This document shows, piece by piece, positions 22,290-34,061 of a stretch of DNA of 64,000 bases. The stretch is from Phlyctochytrium arcticum (taxonomy: Eukaryota > Chytridiomycota > Chytridiomycetes > Chytridiales > Chytridiaceae). Position 1 is the stretch's first letter. Each line of letters opens with the position of its first letter. Under the pieces are notes generated by a model, which worked only from the letters and a program-made list of their open reading frames with translations, was not told where the DNA came from and made no database searches. Location of the stretch: contig JAHLKI010000001.1 of NCBI GenBank assembly GCA_025602905.1, positions 124,001-188,000 on the forward strand. Direction: 5' to 3'. Position numbers and translations under genes: made by a program.

Positions 22290-25200
22290 ATGCACATTAG
22301 CGGGCGGAATGCAGATTTTGCGGCGGTAAAGGTGGCCTGGACAGCATTGCTGCTACTAGTTCTAGGAAATCTCAATGTCGTGGATGCAGCCGACTGTGTC
22401 GTGCATGATAAAGTTTCCTTTCAGCTAAACTGGGTTTGGCAAGCGCAGTTTGCGGGATTCCAAGCGGTAAGAAAAAACAAGTGAAGGAAGACTTTTTAAA
22501 TGGCACAATAACTCACGAATCTATTCTGGACATGGTTGTAGGCATCATCGTTGGGATATTTTGGTGATGAATGTTTGAACGTGCAGATCCGGCAGGGAGA
22601 AACTACGTTCAATGGATTGTCGGAAGTATCGGAAGGGTCCGTTGCAAAATGTTCACGTTCACTGTGAGATGGATGGCATGCTTACTCTTTTAATGACTAC
22701 AGGAGAGCTGTCTTTGGAAATGCATGGACATCCGGCGTAGCCGCTGCCCATACCATGGGAGAAAATTTGACCATTGTTATGCAACATTTTCAACGTTCCG
22801 GACTCCGATTCCTCTCCAAGAAACGACCAGACATCAATGAATTTACTGATCTAGCCAACAAAAAGTATGATGCGGGAGCAGAAGTTCCTGATTTACACAC
22901 ATACTGACATAATGTGTCGTGGTTGCAGAGTCAGCACTTTTATCTTCAACTACATTGACCTCGCCTTGACCTCATCGCTGGCGAAATACAATGTTGCGAA
23001 CGTCTCAGTGGTGAGCACTTCATGTTCCGTCCACTGCGGCGTACCCTCTTATATATATGCTGGCTCCAGATACCCCAGAGTTTTACTCCCTTCAAACTCT
23101 TTTCCGAAGATGGTACTGCGGTGGACGCTGTGTCTGTCATGGTTTGTAAGTTGACACGTTTAATGAAGGCCCCTTTGGTTTCAGGATTCTCACCCCGTGT
23201 TGGCTTAGACAATGAACTGGCACAGATTCTAGAATTCCGAAATCCGTCTACAAACGCACTCTACCGGCAAGATCAAATGAAAATATTTGATGTGAATGAC
23301 TTGGGAACAAGTAAAGTGTTTTTCCAAATCCGCGAAATGCGCAGCAGACAGCTAACAAAATCGCTTGACTCCAGACATGCTTGAAGACAACATTTTTGTT
23401 CGATCGGACTGGCTTGAAAAAGAAGAAAATAAAAATATTACGCGCAGATTCTTGCGTGCCGTGACTAAAGGATGGATCTATTGTCGCGACCATGAAGATG
23501 ATTGCCGTAACTTGTTATACGATCATGGGCCGCATCAGGTATGACCCACCTTTTGCCGAGTGGAACCTGCGGTGTTCTCATAGCATACCCTAAGCAATGG
23601 ATGATGCGGGAGGTAAATCGGTTGATATGGCCAAGGTAATTGAAACTGCCACGAACGTCGAGATATTCTTCTCATCCATAGTTTCATGTGCAGTCCTCTG
23701 GGTTTTGGAATGATGGATCCTGACACACTCAACCGCACGGTCGATGTCATCTCCACAGTCGTGACCGGAAACAGGAGCAGTTACCCTCTATCCGATAATT
23801 CGTATATCTTATGGGCCAAAAACTCCTTGCAATCGTCGGGATGGGATGTGAAAGGCGACGGCTGGACACAACCCCGCCTACATTTTTGCATGAATTCTGG
23901 AGAGGTACTATCACCTCCTGCTTTTAGGCCGACGACCGCTCAGGTACTGATCCATTGTCGACATTAGACTACTCCCCACATATGCGATGACATCGAGGCA
24001 ACCGTATGCGAGGCAGGCTATCATCCTGTCGGGCCTAACAGCTGTGGACCCTGCCCACCGGGGTCGTTTTCTGCTCATATTGGTACCGGTAATGTGTGCC
24101 AAGCATGCCCCTCCGGCACCTTCTCGTCGCGATTCCCTTCCGGCGGGAACGCCAAGGAAATTATGGATGAGCAAGCCGCCATCGTGTGTTTAGGATGTCC
24201 TTCTGGGACAAAGAAATCGGCTGATGGGAGAGTGGTGTGCGGACAGGCTGGTTTTGGTATGTTTTGGTTGTATTCTGCTTTGGCATCATAAGCGCAAGAA
24301 ACTCAAGTGCTGCTCTTTCCAGAGGAGACGCTTGTCGGGCTTCTCAATGCGAACAAGGCTATGATTGGGGCATGGTTTTGCGCAGTAACCCTTGCTGCCT
24401 TGGGATACCTCTTCATACGCAGAAGATTTCCAGAGTGTGAGGCATTCCTGTACCTGGAGGCCGTTTTCTCTATGATCGAAACTGTAGGTTATCAAATCTA
24501 CTATGTTTACAACAGCGCACTAATTTTCGTTGACCAGATTCTTGACGCGGTTTTCCTTAACCTGTTGAGGACATCAGGGCTTATGAAGCATTTCGCCATT
24601 GGCGTAACCGGCTTTTCATGCCATTTTGTGATAAACTCAGTTATTGTCGGGATGTTTCTTCACCATGAGTTTCGTTCCAGTCACGTGCGGCGCTGGGCAG
24701 AGAAGCATGTAAGCGTTGTCCCGGCAGCGGTTATGCTGAGTGTGATGAACCCTGAGTTACTGGGCTTGATGTCCAGTCGACTGGGACCGATCACCTATAC
24801 CCATGCCCCGTTTTCGCCCAAGAGTCTGGCCGCACTACAGTATGTTTTTCCGCCATTGATACTGATTTAACGACAGCAGTACTAACCACATGACTCTGGC
24901 AGGTTCAGCACTTTTGTAGCGTTTGTCGCGGGTAAAACCCCTCAACTTTGCGTCGAACTGCTGATTCTCTCCAGTGATGGCTGGCATTTGGATCCCTTCC
25001 TCGCGTCTGTTACCACCCTCATACTTCTCGTCCGCGGTATCCTTCACTTTCTTATTTACTATATCCTCCAGCTCTACCGGAAGCGTCGTGGTGCTCGCGG
25101 GTCTGCTCGTAGTTCTCAAACCGGCTCACAGCATTCTAAGGGAGGGTCAAAGCTTGATGTTGCCATTCGAAAGTCCAATCCTTATTCAAATGATATTGAG

Positions 25201-25410
25201 CGACTCAAAGTTGATTTGTCTGCTGCCCGCAAACGTGTTTTGGAGCTGGAGGAAATCATGCAGTTGTACTTGGAGACCCCAGCCGACTACGAGCAACCAC
25301 GGATGCCAACGACGGAGATATTAGCCACGGCGGTCATTAGTGCACCACTTTCGCGTAGACCGTCATCAATCGCCAATCGTGGCGATTTGGAGTTCAAAGT
25401 CCCTGCTTAA
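22290..25410 (+). CDS. receptor-like chimera: NMT1/THI5-type binding domain, Cys-rich region, ~7 TM, coiled-coil tail
   Basis: Twelve exons, about 800 residues. Signal peptide (VAWTALLLLVLGNLNVVDA), then residues ~40-330 form an NMT1/THI5/SsuA-like periplasmic-binding-protein fold: VSFQLNWVWQAQFAGFQAAS, GYFGDECLNVQI, FGNAWTSG, LAQILEFRNP, NIFVRSDWLE, AVTKGWIYCRD, QWMMREVNRLIWPSPLGFGM, MDPDTLNRTV. The CCCFC motif of the thiamine-synthesis enzymes is absent. Residues ~375-465 are a Cys-rich GCC2/GCC3-like segment (GPCPPGSF, CQACPSGTF, CLGCPSGT). Then come about seven hydrophobic segments (for example GAWFCAVTLAALGYLFI, FLASVTTLILLVRGILHFLI), including a GKTPQLCVELL element, and a cytoplasmic tail with a heptad coil (IERLKVDLSAARKRVLELEE) and Ser/Thr-rich end. 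The layout parallels class C GPCRs (venus-flytrap, Cys-rich, 7TM), but the membrane part is not a family I recognise. The ligand is unknown; a small nitrogenous molecule is inference. Confidence 0.8.
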
Positions 25411-25697
25411 ATCTTCCTTGACATATCTTTGAGTGTAATTACCTGTTGTTGTTCTGTCGGGTAGAATGATAATCCAGACATATACCCATACAATAGATCG
25501 TATAGAGATGTATGCGAGGTACTGAAATGGCGAAATACTTGTTTATCAGGACCTATTTTTTAATGAAGCAGCTTTTTGATTAAGTTCATGTTACCGTGGT
25601 TGTCAACAAAAATCTTTCAAGGGTCATCCCTGATGATGTCTTCGAAAACTTTTCATCAAAAATCCTCAGAGAACTTGACAAGGATCGTACATTAAAT

Positions 25698-27873
25698 ATG
25701 CGCCAAAACAAAGCAACTTTAGACAAAGAGGTTTCAGCTATGCAGGCGGTTGCAAGTCCTACACCACAACGGGTTCTAGTGGCCGTTCGGGGTAACTTGA
25801 TGAACCATTTTTTACTCAACCAAAAAGAAAGATAACTAAAGAAACCGCATCTTCCAGTCCGACCACCAGTCATTGACCGGAAATCTCCACAAAAATTCGA
25901 CAAGGCTCTTGGCTATGATCCTTCCACGTCTTGCCTGACCTACACGAATTCAAATGTGACCATTGGATGGCCTCAGGATTTGGTCAAAGCGCAGAGTCCC
26001 GCGGGTGGAGCTGCAAAAACTATACCAAAGGATTTCAATTTCGATTCTGTCTTGGGGTATGAGGAAGGGCAGCCGGCGGTATACGACAAGATTGTTGAGG
26101 TATACCCGCACAGTGGACCTACAATTGCGATCTTCCTCTTAAGTATGCGCATAGCCATTGATTCGTAAATGTTTGGAAGGATACAATGGGTGTGTCTTTT
26201 GTTATGTGAGTCGCCCTCATTTACCACAAACAAGCAAACCGGCTCACTTTCTAATGACAGGGTCAAACAGCCAGGTAACCTGCACAGCAAATATTGCAGA
26301 TCGTTAGTGGAAGCATAGGATATTAACAACAGGCAACAGTGGTAAAACGTATACGATGGAGGGCCCAAAGAAGGGGCCGAACCTCGAGCCGCCCTTCGAC
26401 CCGGCAGATAAAGACACGGGCATTATTCTTCGTGTAGCATCACAGATCACAAATCATATTACGGCTATGCAAAAATCGAAACCAGAATTAGAATATTTCG
26501 TCAAGGTCTCTTACTTGGAAATCTACCAAGAGAACTTGACAGATTTGTTGGTGCGGCGCGATGAACAAGGTAAACTGCGCCAATTGACGGTGGACTAGAA
26601 GTCTGTGACTAAAGTGCCGGATTGTAATTCCCAGGCGAACTCCGCATTCGGCAAGATCCAGAGTCTTCGACTGGGAGAGATCTTTATATCTCAGGCATTA
26701 CCGAAAGGTCAATAACCTCGATTCAGGACTATGTCAAACTGTTGCAGATTGGAGGACGGCATCGCACCACGGGAGAAACGAATATGAATGAGGTCTCAGT
26801 TGTTCCCAGGGTAAACTAAAGGGAATGATCTTAAAATCTGAATAGGTCTCCAGTCGATCGCATGCAGTCATGACCATTACGATTGAAGAGCGGCGTAAGC
26901 CGGCTGACGGAATGTCGACAGAAGAAGCCGAGATGCTGGCAAAGCACGGTCGGAAAAGGTCCAAGATCCACTTGATTGATTTGGCCGGTTCGTGCCGAAA
27001 TGACTTGGGCTTGGCATAGTCTGATGATATGGATTTTTAGGATCCGAACGAGCCAATGCAACAGGTGCAACGGGGGATCGTTTGAAGGAAGGCTCGGCCA
27101 TCAACCAGTCATTGTCCTCGCTTGGCAATGTGATTAACGCGCTAACGACCAAAACCAAACATGTACCCTACCGCGATTCAAAGCTGACATACCTGCTTAG
27201 TGACAGGTATGACACTGGCAACACCAGCTACGCTTGGACGACAATGATGACAGTTCATTTTTAGTTTGGGAGGCAACTCTTTAACCCTGATGATTACATG
27301 TGTCACACCAACAGTTAGCAACTTTGATGAATCCGTCTCCACCTTGCGTTTTGCAGAGTAAGTGTCTTGCTTCTTGGCTGGGTTGCAGGTGCTCAATGTT
27401 ATTACCATAGACGCGTAAAGAAGGTCCGAAACGCTGCAAAGGTCAACGTCGATGCAACCATGATGCGCATTATGCAACTTGAGGCAGAGATTCGTGAGCT
27501 GCGCCAGTTACTGGCTAACTGCAAATGCGGAGTGGGCGGCAAAAAAAGTAGGACGTGTCAAGGATGTTTTCCTTGCTTCGCTGCTGATAATGCATCATCC
27601 CCGGTAGTGCGAACCTTTGGCCAGGATGCCTCGACAATGGCTGCAGGAAGTCCAGGACGCGACGCAGCGACCAGTACTTTTCGTTTGGTACCTTGGTATC
27701 GCAGATTGTGGCGATGCTGCCCTTGTACAAGTCCCACACCTGCCAAAGGGATGCCAGTTGGAAAGGGCGGAAAATCCAAAGTTGCTCCTGCTGATATCGC
27801 CCGCAGCGCGCCGTTGGAAGAAGGCGATGAGACAGTGCTGCGCAGCGTGCGCGGCAAATTGACATTTGTATAA
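25698..27873 (+). CDS. kinesin with Cys-rich tail, class uncertain
   Basis: A complete motor domain over about eleven exons: [51 protein letters not shown]-loop [50 protein letters not shown] (switch I), [20 protein letters not shown] (switch II), [60 protein letters not shown]. The P-loop is built from three exons, the middle one only 14 nt (26261-26274). After a short coil the tail has Cys clusters ([34 protein letters not shown]) and a basic end. It is short for a kinesin tail. The start is uncertain: the open frame reaches back to about 25584 without ATG, so either the ATG at 25698 or an unseen upstream exon is used. It is convergent with DDX24. Confidence 0.85.
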
Positions 27874-27999
27874 CGTATGCTTCGAGAGTAGCTCATATTA
27901 TGTACATATCCGGGTGTCGTTTTACGAACTCCCATAAATTAACTTAATGGTGTCTTAATTGTTGCACCGTATCAAAACGAATAAGTACAAGCCTACGAT

Positions 28000-30900
28000 C
28001 TAGCGTAAAGCTTGGAGATCAGAGAAAGCGGATGTCACTGGCTGCGTGGGCATTTTCAATTGTTGACCTGCAACGAATCGTCAGTACGTACAAAGAACGT
28101 GTTGGATGCGCGTTCAACTTACCTTCTGCTTTCATCATATCATTTGCAAGACCAGAGTTGACGTTACTGGTCAAGTATTTGCCAGAAATTCCTTTCGCCA
28201 TCAGGGGGGTGGCTAGAAGCACAGCTAATTGCTGCTTCCACTTTTTAACCTTTTGTTGGTTCTTCAAGTCCCTTTCCGCATCTCGTTTCGCTCCTCCCTT
28301 CTTATCCGTAACACTCTCCAAACTGCGATGTTTTCATGTAAGTATTTGAAACGAAAACAAGCCAGGACCCACTCACAAGTCCTCATCCAGTACGATATCG
28401 GCTTCCTCAGCGGCATTGCGGAACCAACTCTCCTCGTGTTTGGTCTACGGCAATTGGACTGTCAATTCTCGTTTTACAGTTGCTTTCGTTCAACATCTAC
28501 TTACTTTCTGCTTGAGGTGTTCAAGCTCGTCAATATTTTGCGCCAGCGTCAGCCGTGTTTTGATGGCGGAAAAAATGGAAAGGTCAACAGGGAACTCTGG
28601 TATACCATCGTCTACAAGAAAGTAAACATCTAATTTTCTGTACTCAAGTTGTGCAGCGGCAAAATACCTTTGTTGAGTACATGGCAGATCTTCTTGTATA
28701 CTGTTACTTCTTGAGGAGAGCACAGCATTACACTCACACCATTACTGGAGGCACGGGCGGTACGACCAGATCGATGGACATAAAGATCGGCACTTCTGGG
28801 TAACTGGTAATGCACAACGTGTTCAATGTGGGGGATATCCAGTCCTCGCGCAGCGACATCACTGGCAATCAACACAGCCTCCGGATTTTCCCGGAATCTA
28901 GACAAATTGGTAATCAATACAAAGAAGAGGATTGCCGAATGCCACTATGACACGCACCTGTCAAGATTTCTGAGACGCTGACGTTGCTGTAGCTCAGCGT
29001 GAAGGGGCAGCGCAACAATGTTCATCAGACCCAGTACAGGTACTAAGCGGCGGATAGCGTCAATACTGTTGACAAAGACAATGGTACGTCCGGGATAACG
29101 GGACAAAATGTAGTAGAGATACGAGTCCTAGGCCCGAAATGAGACGGGAAAACAAAGAACGTATCAGTCTAAAAGCATACCTTGTCTTTCATGGTGCAGT
29201 CGATCTTTGATTCCATGAGAGTATCTGATGTGATCTTGTCGGATATTATGTTGACGTAGAATGGGTTTGTATCCCGGAACTCCATGCGCCGGAGTAGATC
29301 GTCTTTAAGATATGATGTTAGGCTGCTGAACATACTGAAAGAGATCACGATCTAGCAAACATACTCATGGACGGGCCATTGGGCTTTGAGTTCTTTTGCT
29401 TTTTGGTCATGTTCTGCTTCATTCCATCGTGTTCAACCAAAGTGGCAGAAAACAGCAGCGTACGCCGGCTTCTGCTGGCTTTGCAATCTCTAAAAAAATC
29501 TATGTAAGCTTTGTGAAACCTGCCGAGACTAGTGACAGCAATCTTACTCTCTCTTCCAGGAGATCGCAGTAAGGATATTCTCGAGCTCTTTGAAATGTCC
29601 GCCTTCCAGCATTCTGTCCGCCTCATCGATGGCCAGGTATTTGACATCACGCAAATTCTGCATAAGTTGGGGTTCCTGATACAGATGCTTATCAGCTTTG
29701 ATGCCCGAGTATCAAGACCGGCTGTCCTTACCTCGGAAGCCAATTCCCACAATCGTCCCGGGGTGGCCACAATGATATCGGGACCTAATCCCAAGAGTCG
29801 CTTTTGTTTCGCCACTGACATTCCGCCCACGAGTGAGACAATCTAACCATATGGAAGTGAATACGCGACTATGTTGCGCTTCCAACAGATGTCAAATCCT
29901 ACCTTCGCGCCTACATGCTTTGATACGGCATTGAGATGATTGGTCACTTGCATAGCCAACTCACGGGTTGGTGTCAGAATAAGTGCGGCAGGAGGATCAG
30001 TCTTTCCGGATTTTCCTCGTAATGCAATGTGCTGCAGAATGGGCAAACCAAAGGCCAGGGTTTTTCCTGAACCGGTTTGCGCTGCGCCGATGATGTCCCT
30101 TTTGCCGCTGAGAGCGACGGGGATGACTTTAGACTGGATTTCGGTAGGAGTACTGAATCTCAGATCCTGTATTCCCTGAATTAGCGGCTCTGCAAAGCCA
30201 AATGCGCGCCAGGCACTGATGTCAAACTCCGGTTCTTCCTCGCATTCTTGCGGCGCTGCATCGGTATGCTCCGCCGCCTCCTTGACAGGTTCCTCGAGGG
30301 ATGCAGACTCCTTCGCACTAGATTCCGCCTTTTTCGCCTGGGTTTTGACAGCTTTCTCTTTGCGAGTTTCCTTTTTCAATGTAGGAGCGCTTGGTTCCGA
30401 TTCAAGCACATCCTGACCCCTTTTCCCTTTCTTTGCCTTTTTGCCTTCTGCTACAGGCGCATCGGTAAAGTCATCGAGGTTCTGAAATTCGCCATAGATC
30501 TCATGCACATCCTGAACGACCGGTTCAGGTTTTACTTCTTTGGGCAATGTTTTGGAAGTCTAGTTTGCGACATTAGTCCCTACAACGATCGTATCAACAA
30601 TGCAAGACTCACCCTGAACTTGACCATCTTTCCTCCACCAGCCCCTATCTCAAACTCCACATCGACCCCATCAATCTCTTCCAATCCCAGAAATCCTCCT
30701 GGTGCTTGATCATCTCCACTGACAAAGTCTGAGAAGTTGCCGATAGACTTCCATGGAATGGATTTGGCATTCACATGCATCGGATCTTGAACGTCGTCTG
30801 TGTTATCCTCGGCCATGTTATCCTCGACTGTCGTTTCAATCGGACTTTCTGCGGGTGCCTTCTTTTGCTTCTTGTTTTTGGCTTTCCGCTGGGCATTACT

Positions 30901-31020
30901 CTGACGCTGCCTCTTTTTCCCCTGAGTTTTCGAAGCAACTTCCACCGGGGCGTCCACGGTAGTCCCTGCGACCGAAGCCGTCGGTTGCGCCTCTGGCTCT
31001 ATATCTTTTACTATCCACAT
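28000..31020 (-). CDS. MAK5: DEAD-box RNA helicase DDX24/Mak5
   Basis: Starts at the ATG at 31020 ([15 protein letters not shown]). An acidic and Lys-rich leader contains the Mak5-type [13 protein letters not shown]. The helicase follows: [20 protein letters not shown] with [13 protein letters not shown] (Q-motif), AAQTGSGKT (motif I), [10 protein letters not shown] (Ia), [15 protein letters not shown] (Ib), [20 protein letters not shown] (II, DEAD), LLFSATL (III), [10 protein letters not shown] (IV), [14 protein letters not shown] (V) and [11 protein letters not shown] (VI). The C-terminal part ([20 protein letters not shown]) ends at TAG 28000-28002. Mak5/DDX24 acts in the nucleolus in 60S ribosomal subunit assembly. 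It is divergent from TRIAP1 and convergent with the Cys-tailed kinesin, with only 126 bp between stops. Confidence 0.9.
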
Positions 31021-31491
31021 TGCTGCAAAGCTTGACAGTGTTTTGGGCCAAAAAGAAATAAAATGCCAAAACCAACTCCGAATTTATGGTCACATGACCC
31101 CGCGGAATTTGGAATTTGGAGCGATCTTTGCGCTGGTGACAACATAGCTTCTCCGACCTGGCAACTTTACATAGATCTAACTGACTAAAGTATTTGGAAC
31201 TCACTCCAAGGTAAGACCTGAGCCGATTACTGGTCTGTTTCGGAACATGGGGGGTGGTTCACAAGGATGTTAATTCAGATACTTCTGCAAGTCACGACTG
31301 CATGGCAAAACTGTCGAGCTGCAAAGGTGGCAAGCTTTCAACCTTTGCGGGCTCCAGAAAAGGCAGGAGCTGTGATAAAAGAAGAAAGCAAACCGGATTC
31401 CTGAGTGATCATCTCCGCATTGCCCGATTCAAACATGTATTTTCATATCTGAAACAATGATCTAAATTTGCCCTTTGATTTAGACTTTCCA
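31021..31491. promoter_or_regulatory. divergent promoter region of DDX24 and TRIAP1
   Basis: About 470 bp between the two start codons. A polypyrimidine-type TTTGATTTAG directly before the TRIAP1 ATG (about 31476-31485) could be the acceptor of a 5' UTR intron. No domain-bearing frame was found. Confidence 0.35.
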
Positions 31492-31791
31492 ATGACGAGC
31501 CTTTCCCCCGAATGCAATGACCTGAAGAAGGAATACGATGACTGCTTTAACAAGTGGTATGCCAACAAGTTTTTGCAAGGCGACATAACTCAAGATTGTG
31601 AGGATATCTTCAAACTGTACCGAGCCTGCATATGGGTATGGCAAGCGCATCATTCTCGTTTATAGGTAGTCATGCTAAATTGTGATTCAAGAAAGCAATA
31701 AAGGAGAAGAAGTTGGACACTCTGATAGACGACGCTCGGAAAGAAAAACCATTTGCCACGACCACCGAATCACCACCTGACTCCAAGTAGA
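31492..31791 (+). CDS. MDM35: TRIAP1/Mdm35-like mitochondrial intermembrane-space chaperone
   Basis: Two exons joined at TGG|AAA encode a protein of about 75 residues: [60 protein letters not shown], ending DSK. It shows the twin Cx9C signature (C-x9-C in [12 protein letters not shown], and C-x9-C in [12 protein letters not shown]) and the CFNKWY-KFL block of the family. Mdm35/TRIAP1 holds Ups/PRELI lipid-transfer proteins in the mitochondrial intermembrane space and is imported by the Mia40 disulfide relay. The intron is about 67 nt. The size is normal for the family. Confidence 0.9.
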
Positions 31792-32071
31792 ACGAGTGAA
31801 CGGTAGATGGTCCGCCATTGATATTAACCGATGACCCAGTTGCGGCAACATAACTTAACATCCTTCCCAACGCACATTTCACACTGTAACATGTACAAAT
31901 TTCCTGTTGTTTTTCTTTTCATTGCCGCCGTCGCGAGTATAAATATTAATAAGTCTATATGTCTATGAGTCAAGTATGTGTTAAATTATGGCCATCTCGG
32001 AACCCCCGGCGAGGTGTTGAAACTCGCTCGTCTCCCCAACCAGCAGCAGTTAACCTTGGATGGACCTCAGA

Positions 32072-34061
32072 TCAAAGCAATTCCATCATCCTGCGACCAC
32101 TCATGGTGTCGTCTTCGCCGAGTATGCTGTCAAGTGTTGAATCATCACACGCGGATGTATCCGAATTGTCGGCTTGACTTGATGATGGATTACCCTCGGC
32201 ATCCAAAGACTCTAAACTCCCGTCGGATTTCCCTGGCAGTAGTGACATTCCCATACTAAGATGGCCAACCATCGGTAAATGGTCGCCCATAGCTATCGAA
32301 TGATGCACCAAGGGAATGCCCATGCCCATTCCCATTTCCAACGCGGCGGCGGCGGCTGCGGCACTGTTTGGGGAACCTCCTGCTAATGCGCTTCCTGCGA
32401 GTGCATTGAGGTAGTAGCTATGCAGAAAGGAGAGGGTTGCCGGATCTGACGCGCTAGCGGCCGCTAAGGACGCCAAGCTTGCTGCTGTTGCAGATTTTGA
32501 GGTTGCTGGTGTGCATGCGGGCGTGTTGGGAGTACTGTCACTGGTAGTAGGTGAGGAGATCGCAGTATGAGGTGATGGTAAAGCCATTGGCCGATATGCC
32601 CATGAGTTGTAACCTGGTATGGTGCCCATGCGGCCAAACTGTGCGCAGAATGTACCGATATTACCCCCCCTTGGATAAGGGGTTAGCCATCAAATGAACA
32701 TCATATTTTCAATGCCGTTCACTTACATGTAAACTAGGACGTGGCTCTCGTCCTGTAGACATTTCTCTCTCCCCGTGGGTGTCGAAAACGACAACTTTGT
32801 GTGAAACAGACAGTGAGGGTACGCCTGTACCCGCAAAAACCATGGCGACCCGAAATCTACTTTCAAAAGAACCATAGCTGATGATATTTCCCCCGTTAAA
32901 AACTTGGATTCGGCGGTCAGGAACCATCGACTTTGGCGACTCGCCCCGTCAGGATCCGTGCCAAGTGGTGGTGAAAGCCAGATGTCGCCATGCCATGCCT
33001 GATTCAGTCCGTTGGTTACCTCGTCATAAATATGTTGTGCAAGCTGACTGGGATGCAAGTCATTGGCAAAACAACATGATGCGGGATCAAGATCAAAGAT
33101 TGCTTTGCCAACGACGTGCTTGGCTGCAGTGATGATTTCTTTGGGGGTATAAAGCTCGTTGTTGAGATCAGTAAATGATATTCCCGTTTCTGGATCCGAT
33201 CATAAGTCATTTTATTCGAGGGATGCTTGTGGTGCCGCAGCATACCGTATTTCACTGTCATCGCCACGACATGTTCTTCGGTAATCGTCTGCCCGGACTC
33301 GCACACTTGCTTCCAAATAAATCTTCGAACCTCCGCGGGAAATTTGTGTAAGGATCTTATATGAGAGATGTTGACGGGTACGGGTAGCGTTGCGTCCTCC
33401 ACCAAAGATTCGTACACACTCCTATAGAAATGCTAAAATCTTAGAAACAGTGCGTGGAATCCAAATGAAAGTGAACCTTACGCGGAACATAAGTATGTGT
33501 TTGTGGTCCGTCGACTGAAGGAAAACTTGTTCTTGGCATAAGTGTATATCGACTTTTCAGGGGCTGGGCAAGGGAAAGGATCAGTTTGCGCCAATGTAAA
33601 ATCGATCGGCGAAACCCTGCTCACCATAAAGATTCTCTTCATCAATTTCCCGCAAGGCGGCAGCTATTTTCATGCATTAGCACCATTTGCGGCCAAAAGT
33701 CGAATTTCTCCGGCAACCCACCAACGAGGAAGAATTTTCCGGTGCCAAGATGCTCCCGTACCACAGCTTCCAGATCTCGCAATCGGACCCGTCGCTGCTC
33801 TGTTTCCCCAGGTGGTGTCTTTCGCTTGTTACTCTGATGGAGTGCTGCTGCGGCCCGCCCCCGCTTTCTTGGCCGGTGTACTGTCGATGACTGTTCATCA
33901 GACTCTACAGATAGCCGACGATGCGTCCGGTATGGGTACGGATGTTGATACTCTGCCGCTGGAGCGGCATTTGATACGGATGCATTCACGGCATCTGGCC
34001 CGCCAGTGTAGGTCAAGGGTGAGTCGCTATCGTAGTCTGTGATTGGGGACCCGGATATCAT
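32072..34061 (-). CDS. Dam-type (phage-like) adenine-N6 DNA methyltransferase homologue
   Basis: Six or so exons. The N-terminal exon (MISGSPITDYDSDSPLTYTG, with basic RPRKRGRAAAALHQSNKRK) leads by a 58-nt intron to AALREIDEENLY. Then come FRHFYRSVYESLVED, ISHIRSLHKFPAEVRRFIWK, and the catalytic part: TDLNNELYTPKEIITAAKHV, AIFDLDPASCCFANDL (SAM-binding LDPA motif), AWHGDIWLSPPLG (motif IV position), SRWFLTAESKFLTGEISSAM and GSPWFLRVQAYPHCLFHTKL. This layout (YTP, LDPA, PP motif, WF) matches the phage/retroelement Dam family, not MT-A70. Motif IV ends in Leu where an aromatic residue is expected. A low-complexity Ser/Thr/Ala/Gly/Met-rich C-terminus follows (about 32640-32075). The many spliceosomal introns and lack of transposon neighbours suggest a resident gene. 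Confidence 0.75.

Noticed and set aside
22290..23967. THI5-type thiamine-synthesis enzyme
   Set aside because: There is a signal peptide, no CCCFC motif, and the exon chain continues in frame into a Cys-rich and membrane part, so a cytosolic enzyme is unlikely.
32072..34061. Dam-like gene as part of a DIRS-type retroelement
   Set aside because: No reverse transcriptase, RNase H, tyrosine recombinase or split repeats were found nearby, and the gene has several introns. Kept as a possible ancient origin only.
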